A stretch of DNA of 64,000 bases, from contig JAJTUQ010000004.1 in NCBI GenBank assembly GCA_021399445.1, forward strand, positions 1,798,001 to 1,862,000. The letters are read 5' to 3'. Made by a program: the position numbers and the translations under genes. This document shows, piece by piece, positions 58,236 through 64,000 of this stretch. Each line of letters starts with the position of its first letter. Positions within the stretch are counted from its first letter, which is position 1. The stretch is from Xylogone sp. PMI_703. Taxonomy: Eukaryota; Ascomycota; Leotiomycetes. Under the pieces are notes generated by a model. That model did not search any database. It was not told the origin of the DNA and saw only the letters and a program-made list of their open reading frames with translations.

Positions 58236-61200
58236 ATGTCTACGGAGCACTGCGGGCCAAGCCAAATTGCTTGGGCTACAGCTGCCGCTCAGAAAATAGA
58301 TACAATATCCCGCTTAAACAAAAGAAATAATCTTCTCACATCGGTCACCTATGATGAATTGTACCAGAAAATCCTACATGCGCAGCAAAAGTATTCATCC
58401 AAACGGAGCACTAGATGGCTTACAAAACTCCAGCCTATCATGGACCATTTGCGCACCTTTAGCGCCGCCATAGCAGTTCTCACGCAGGCTAATCCGGCAA
58501 TAGCTTGTCTGGTAAGCCTCTGCCCTGTCCACTATCACACTACAGTCGAAGCATAGCAACACAGCCCGTGAAACTGATTACTTTCCCGCAAGGTATGGGG
58601 GAGCATTCAACTTGTCGTCGATGTAAGTCTATTCCAAACACTATCTTTGTCTCGTCTTGGGTATTAATACTCGCTCTGTCATGAGGCCACATCTACCTTT
58701 TCACATACGCTAGGTATTGTTCAGGGAATGCTACAGGATATTACCGATGCGATGCCGAGATTCGATGAATATATGCAACTCTACGCCCAGAGAGCGCGGT
58801 TGCAGCAAGCCCTACTTTCCATCTACTGCGGATATCTCGATTTTTGTATCACCGCTGTCGAGTTCTTCAGGTGTAGTGTGGTTGGTGAGTAGGACTCTAG
58901 CTGCCGATCTGCTCTAATAGAAGGAATTTTGCCAGTAACAGTAATCTAGTCCATTTGTTAAGGAGTTTTGTATTCTCAGGCTCCCTGGCGGCTACCTTCG
59001 AGGGCATAATTAAGCAGATAAAACGAGCAGCAAAGGAATTCATGGCTGAGGCTAAACTTGCTCAAGCAGTCTCAACAAAAGCAATCGAACAGGCTCTGCC
59101 GCTTGTCGATATTTTGCCAAAATCTACTAAGCTAGTACTATCTGTTCCCTGGGCTCAGAATTCAAGGTTTTTCGGACGCAAACAAGAACTGAAAGAGATC
59201 TACAAGCACCTGTTGCCGGACAAGTCTAAACAGCAGTCTTGCGTGCTTCATGGTATGGCGGGCGTAGGGAAAACCCAAGTCGCTCTAGAGTTCTGTTATC
59301 AGAATCGAAGAACCTTCCCATACATCTTCTGGATCCCCTCTGAAGACGAGGCCCAATTGACCCAGGCGTATAGCAGGATTCCCCACTTGGTGGAAGCCTC
59401 ATCTTCAAGAATTTCCACAGACTTAGTATCGGATATTGAGGAAGCTAGCCAGTGGCTCTGCCAGAGTAAGCTCTATCCAGTATATCAGTGTATATATAAA
59501 ATAGCTTATGTGGAACAGATGAGAACTGGCTTCTAATATTTGATAATGCTGATGCAGCGGAACTTCTAAGCCGGTATTGGCCCGCCTGTGGACATGGATC
59601 TGTACTAGTCACTACCCAGGATCGAAAATTAGTTCACCGTGTACGTTCAGAACTGCACTTGAAAGCTTTCACTGAATATGAAGGCTCTCGCCTCCTTCTT
59701 CATCTGCTCACCCCCAAGAGAATTGCCAACGAGAAATCATCGGCGGAATTGGGTGAATGCATATCAAGAGAAGTGAATGGGCTTCCACTCTTGCTTGTTG
59801 GGCTGGCTGGCTATATGGTTGATTCTGAAACACCTTTATCTGAGACTCTAGAAGACCTAAAGTCTTGGAACCAAAATGATCATGTTTTTGGCGCATTGGC
59901 TCTGGGTTCCGCTACTTTTTCATATGGAAGACCAGTCCATATGGCATTCGACATATCACTGAATAGGATCCCTCCGGTAGCGTTATCGGTACTGCGAATC
60001 ATGAGTATGCTCTCTGCTGATGCTATATCGGAAGAACTTATTTGGCACGATTTAGAAGACGAGTCGCTCAAATTTTTGGGTCATCAAGACAAGTCTCGGT
60101 AAGCCTTACTATCTAGTTAGATTTCTTTTCACTAACATTGATCGTAGATATGTCCTTGAGGTTCGTACCCCGCTTGTTACCCGCCACCTTATCGAGTTCC
60201 ATTATTCGGAGAGGAAAGAAAATTCTCACTCGTATTCACTTCATCGCCAACTACAATGGAAAATCCTTAATGACATGATTGCCGATCCTTATACTCTGCA
60301 GCGGACTTTTGATCAAGCAGTGGCTTTAGTTAGAAGAGCCTTCCCCCCTTTTTCTAAATTCATGGTGCCAATGCACAAGGAGTGGCCTATATACAAGAAA
60401 TCTATCGCGCATGTGATGAGGTTGGACGAGGTTTTCAAGATCTGCAATAAATCTTCACCTATCCTTACCGATAATGTTGTCTTTGCGGAACTTCTAAGTA
60501 GTGCAGGCTACTACCTATTTGAGCAAAGACTGGTGGAGCCTTGCCTAGCTATCCTTAGTACCGCAGAGCAAATTTGTAACTTGGTTGTTTCCCGTAAAGA
60601 AACAAAATTTAGCACGGTCATCAATCCTGAGGCGTGTGGCTCTAACTCTGTTACAAGTACGGAGCAACTTAGAGCAACCTGCTGGCAAATATCGCATGCC
60701 ATCGTGTTGGAGACGCAGGGCCTCGCAGGGAGAAGAAGGTCCGAGGAGTACATCACGAGAGTTTTGCAGCTCAGAGAAGACTATGCCAAGATAGAACATA
60801 ATTCTGAGGAGCGATTTTGGAGTCAAGTCCTTCTTGCTAATGCACATAACGACATGGCTTGCCAGCTCATTGACATGGGCCGTTATTCTGAGGCAGAAAC
60901 ACATCTTAAGGCCTCTTTCGATATGAAAGTCAGACTTGCGTTGGAACGCCCTATCCACCCGTTCAAGATTGCTGCTTCTACAAAGAACCTGGTTGTAGTG
61001 AGGTTGGGACAAGGCAAAGCTGATGAGGCCTTGTCACTTAGCCGACAAGCATTAGATTTAGTTAACGATGATAAGGATTCTAGTGTTTATGCACGCTTTC
61101 GCTTCATTTATGGAGTATGCCTTATGAATGTGGGGAGGGTAGCAGAAGCCCTGAAAGTATTCCAGGAGGTGAATAGCTTAGGTATCGCTATATTCGGGAA

Positions 61201-61633
61201 GGCAAGCATGCAAACTCGGAACAGCTCTTACTCTGTAGCCTTAGCCCAGTATCGCCTCGGAAACTTTCAAGAAGCGAGGTTCGTAAGTAAAATTCAAAGC
61301 ACTCTCGCCAAGATTTTACAACTGAGAGTTGCTGATGAGATTTATAGAGCTACAATATCACACTGCACCAAGCCCCAAGACGAATGCCAGTGGTCTGCAG
61401 TATGTGCCATCAGAGCCAACTACTTACACAGTCTAATCCTCAAAGCTGTTGGTGACATGGCACAGGCAACTGATATGAGGGCTACGGCGCTCACAAAACT
61501 GGAGAGTCTCCTATCGACTCATTCACCAGAACTCATTGAAGGCCGCTATATTGGCAGCATGGGTGAGTGGGAGCACATGAAACTTCTGGACTACGCAGTT
61601 CCCTTTGAAGCAGGGAGATTCCACTGGTGGTAG
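58236..61633 (+). CDS. NLR-type STAND protein: N-terminal fungal domain, NB-ARC, TPR repeats
   Basis: The exons are 58236-58511, 58593-58622, 58725-58884, 58980-59465, 59519-60098 and 60148-61633: 3018 nt, 1005 residues. The N-terminal region (residues 1-200; LVWGSIQLVVD, DAMPRFDEYMQLYAQRARL, FFRCSVVGSLAAT) is of the kind I recall as DUF7708 in fungal NLRs. NB-ARC follows: the P-loop GMAGVGKT is at 247-254, Walker B LLIFDNAD at 323-330 with the preceding ENW, and GLPLLLVGLAGYM is the GLPL motif. The C-terminal half is helical with TPR-like units (NDMACQLIDMGRYSEAETHL; VVVRLGQGKADEALSLSRQA; YSVALAQYRLGNFQEARF). Such proteins sense non-self and can trigger cell death in fungi. All five introns are GT-AG; exon 2 is only 10 codons. 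The gene appears intact. Ligand and effector are not known. Confidence 0.92.
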
Positions 61634-62526
61634 CCCTGCCGTTATCCTCATTGCTTTCTTTTTTATGGCCTAGTAAGCCTCACACCAGATGTTGTTCAGC
61701 AACTTAACCATAGGCCTACAGGCCATACACTTCGCTCACTTGAGCCAGCACAGAGGTACAGCCTCACACACCTCAAGTGGTCATCCCAAACGGCGGGGAA
61801 GATTCACCGTAGAACGGCTACGGCCACGCGTATGCAAGAAATGCTTTCTGGGGTGAACTCGATTATTATATTTAGACACAGATATATATACACTTGTACA
61901 TAATTCCTTAGCTTAGCACGTCCCAATACCCCAGGGAGGTCTCAGGGAGCAGGTTTTACCTACCCCCGCTGGACGCAAATAACTACCATCATCATCATCA
62001 GTGCGTTCTTTTTTAGTAGAGTAGCGTAACACAGGCTATCCACCAATGGCGCTTCTCGCCACAACCATCAATTCAAAGAGGACTATACCAGTGGCGTACT
62101 CATTTTTGCCAAGTGTTGCTTCTATACGTGTGAGACTGCTACTGGCTCCCCACTCTCAAGGTTGAAGTGAACTGAACCGTAAAAATACCAGGAACTGAAA
62201 GCAGTAATCACGCAAATAAAGTAATAACGTGGTCAGTCAAGCCTTGTCACCCGGGTTAAAGTGTCATATTGTGAAGCTGGACGGGTGACAGTCTTCTCAG
62301 TGATAGCTGGCACTGTTCTCTAATTCACAACCATAAAGCTTCCTCCTCTTACTACCTTTACAAGCTCCTCTCCAGCAAAGGGCTCAGAAATATCAACCTT
62401 CACTGACTTTCTCGTGATATCCCGAAAGCCGAAGTAGGTTTGGACGAATTCCCTCTTTGTGTATCTCGAATAACGCATGCACTTTCTTCCCAGAAGCTGT
62501 TTGAATCAGTTGAAGTTAGACCAAAA
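61634..62526. other. intergenic region
   Basis: NLR 3' flank and promoter of the Cys-rich gene. A short ATC/CAT triplet repeat lies at about 61987-62000. The frame of the next gene stays open to an ATG at 62440. No other feature seen. Confidence 0.5.
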
Positions 62527-62790
62527 ATGTCAGCGAATAACACCAACACCGACTCCTCACTGACAAGCGGCTCTGTCCAACCCCCGTCTGACAGAGATCA
62601 GCCCTGGAAGAAGTTCTTCCAGGAACCTACATCAGAAGAGAAGCAACATCCGGGAGAAGATCTCATTACGGTAAAGCCTCATGATAAAGAGACTCGTGTG
62701 TGTGGTTGCGCCGTTACGTGCACTGGTGCATGCTCTTGCGGCAATTCTGACTGCTTTTGTTCAGGAGGGCAGCCGTTTCTGGCTGCGTGA
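62527..62790 (+). CDS. small protein with a seven-cysteine metallothionein-like tail
   Basis: A single exon of 87 residues from MSANNTNTDSSLTSGS. The first 57 residues are polar and Ser/Glu/Lys-rich and contain no cysteine. The tail carries seven cysteines within 20 residues (C59, C61, C65, C69, C71, C76, C78; CGCAVTCTGACSC), with three CxC motifs. Seven cysteines in a short segment is also the count in the Neurospora copper metallothionein, though order and spacing differ. Metal binding is inferred. An upstream in-frame ATG (62440) would add 29 residues; the inner start has an AAAAATGTC context that I prefer. It is unrelated in sequence to the repeat-tail protein at 12902-13249. Confidence 0.6.
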   Translation: MSANNTNTDSSLTSGSVQPPSDRDQPWKKFFQEPTSEEKQHPGEDLITVKPHDKETRVCGCAVTCTGACSCGNSDCFCSGGQPFLAA

Positions 62791-63165
62791 AGGGGCATTT
62801 GTATCATAGTTAATATTTGGCTAAGGCATTCTGTGATCAGAAGTCTTTAATGGTCATATAGTATCACGAGCACCCTTTCACCAGTAGAAATTCAAAGCAA
62901 ATACTTTTCTTCCTGGATGGTGCCATCTCCTAACGCAATGAGAAATCTATCCCAAAGTTTTTGATATATTCAATGGATCAATCTTAACACAGAACGATCT
63001 TAGCGTACATTCTTGGTGTGCCTAGCGACCAATTGCCAGGGTCTGACGGGCCGCATGCGTTGGCAGCATCTAAGTTGTCCAGACCTTGAATTTAAGTATG
63101 GTCTGTAAAACCTTTCAGTCTGTTATCACCTGGTAAAAACTTACCCAGGGTGTTCTTAGTTTAAG
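62791..63165. other. intergenic region
   Basis: Promoter region of the CmcJ-like gene. The ATG at 63166 follows TTTAAG. No other feature seen. Confidence 0.5.
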
Positions 63166-64000
63166 ATGGCTGCTAATAGTGTATTCACATCAGAATGTCC
63201 CCAGTCAGACTCTGCTCAGCACGAGTCTGTTCGGCTGAGATATATCCAATGGAAGGATGAATTCGACTTCGAAAAACCTTATGAAATTCTTTCCGAGACT
63301 CCCGAGGGCTTCCCACGATCCAACTTCACGATAAGCTTAGGGCCAGAGGAGACCATCCATGATATACGGGGCCAGGAGAGCAAGTTCAACCTAGACAACC
63401 ATGCCTTCGAAATACGGACACACAAACTGACTGTATCCTCCTTTGATAAGGATACTATAGAGCAAGAATATCTTGGTTCTATCAAATCCTTTCTGCAAGA
63501 ATTTGATCCAGGGGCAGAAGTGTACATATTCGACTGGAGGGTGGGGATATTATGGTTAACAACTAATGATTGTATCATGGCTAACGGCTAATAGCTTCGC
63601 TCGAGCGACCTAAAGAAAACTAAATTTGTGCCGGGGGCAGTTATTGACTTGAACGATCCCCTTGTTTATCTCCAACCGGTCCTTGCAGCTCATGTTGGTG
63701 CGTAAAATATCATCACAGTGTTTGAAGCCAAGTCAACTAAGCATGTTCCAAGACCAAAGTCAGTTTGCTGCCCGACAACGAGTTGAGCATCACATGGGAG
63801 CTCGTGCCGAGAAACTTCTCAAGAGAAGGTTTAGAATTATCAAGTTTAGTAACCCGCTATTTTCCTCGGTCTCTTTGTATCACCCTCCGAATAGCACTGA
63901 CTAGAGTACAGTGTTTGGCGGCCACTCCATAATCCTATCGAGAACTATCCGTTAGCAGTTTGTGATGGAAGTACTGTTCCAGCAGATATGTTGGTAGCCG
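63166..64000 (+). CDS. CmcJ/NvfI-like oxidoreductase (asaB/GA4-desaturase family), 3' end outside the window
   Basis: The exons are 63166-63540, 63595-63697, 63753-63848 and 63905 to beyond the edge. The reading gives EKPYEILSETPEGFPRSNFT, ETIHDIRGQESKFNLDNHAF and then AAHVDQSQFAAR. The final part reads KYSVWRPLHNPIENYPLAVC. These match the CmcJ/NvfI family of Fe(II)/2-oxoglutarate-type enzymes seen in fungal secondary-metabolite clusters. A typical HVDQS...W-RP-L-P order is visible, with the expected metal-ligand H in AAHVDQS. All three introns (54-56 nt) are GT-AG. The reading frame is intact as far as it goes. It may be the edge of a biosynthetic cluster that continues to the right. Confidence 0.85.

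Overview
The window is nuclear DNA of a filamentous ascomycete (Pezizomycotina; Eurotiomycetes or a near class is my guess, not proven). The reasons are many 46-103 nt GT-AG introns, Zn2Cys6 regulators, a GPI-anchored GH72 glucanosyltransferase, fungal STAND/NLR proteins and AT-rich gaps. I rebuilt exon structures by hand from splice sites and family resemblance; nearly all spliced lengths come out divisible by three.

Layout. 1-5 kb: a 40S ribosomal protein S28 gene (three short exons) and a GH72 gel-type gene, both on the minus strand. 6.8-10.5 kb: a broken F-box-like gene with a 14-bp tandem duplication. 10.9-18.8 kb: a GH43 hydrolase, a zinc-ribbon protein with a metallothionein-like repeat tail, a STAND-N/ankyrin-type protein, and a small secreted protein. 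19-30.3 kb: a glycoside-utilisation cluster holding a broken NmrA-like gene, an intracellular GH3-PA14 beta-glucosidase, a Zn2Cys6 regulator, two Gfo/Idh/MocA oxidoreductases and an MFS sugar transporter. A shared motif (CGGGGAGTATCGGG, 18 bp identical in two copies) lies in three of its promoter regions. 32-39.5 kb: a secreted GH3 beta-glucosidase, a second Zn2Cys6 regulator and a CYP61/ERG5-like P450. 40.4-49.9 kb: one giant DUF3638/DUF3645-type gene with two apparent frame breaks. 51.8-52.4 kb: a decayed alpha/beta-hydrolase-domain gene. 54.3-56.7 kb: a transglutaminase-like protein. 58.2-64 kb: an NB-ARC/TPR NLR, a seven-cysteine metallothionein-like protein and the start of a CmcJ/NvfI-like oxidoreductase that runs off the right edge.

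How the genes may work together. The strongest system is the 20-30 kb cluster. The transporter would import a glycoside, the GH3-PA14 enzyme would cleave it inside the cell, the two oxidoreductases would act on the sugar or glycoside, and the Zn2Cys6 protein may control all of it through the shared motif. The adjoining secreted GH3, second regulator and sterol-desaturase-like P450 could extend this towards plant glycosides or saponins, but that is inference.

A caution: several genes show single-base frame breaks, some in homopolymer runs. These may be assembly errors rather than true decay.
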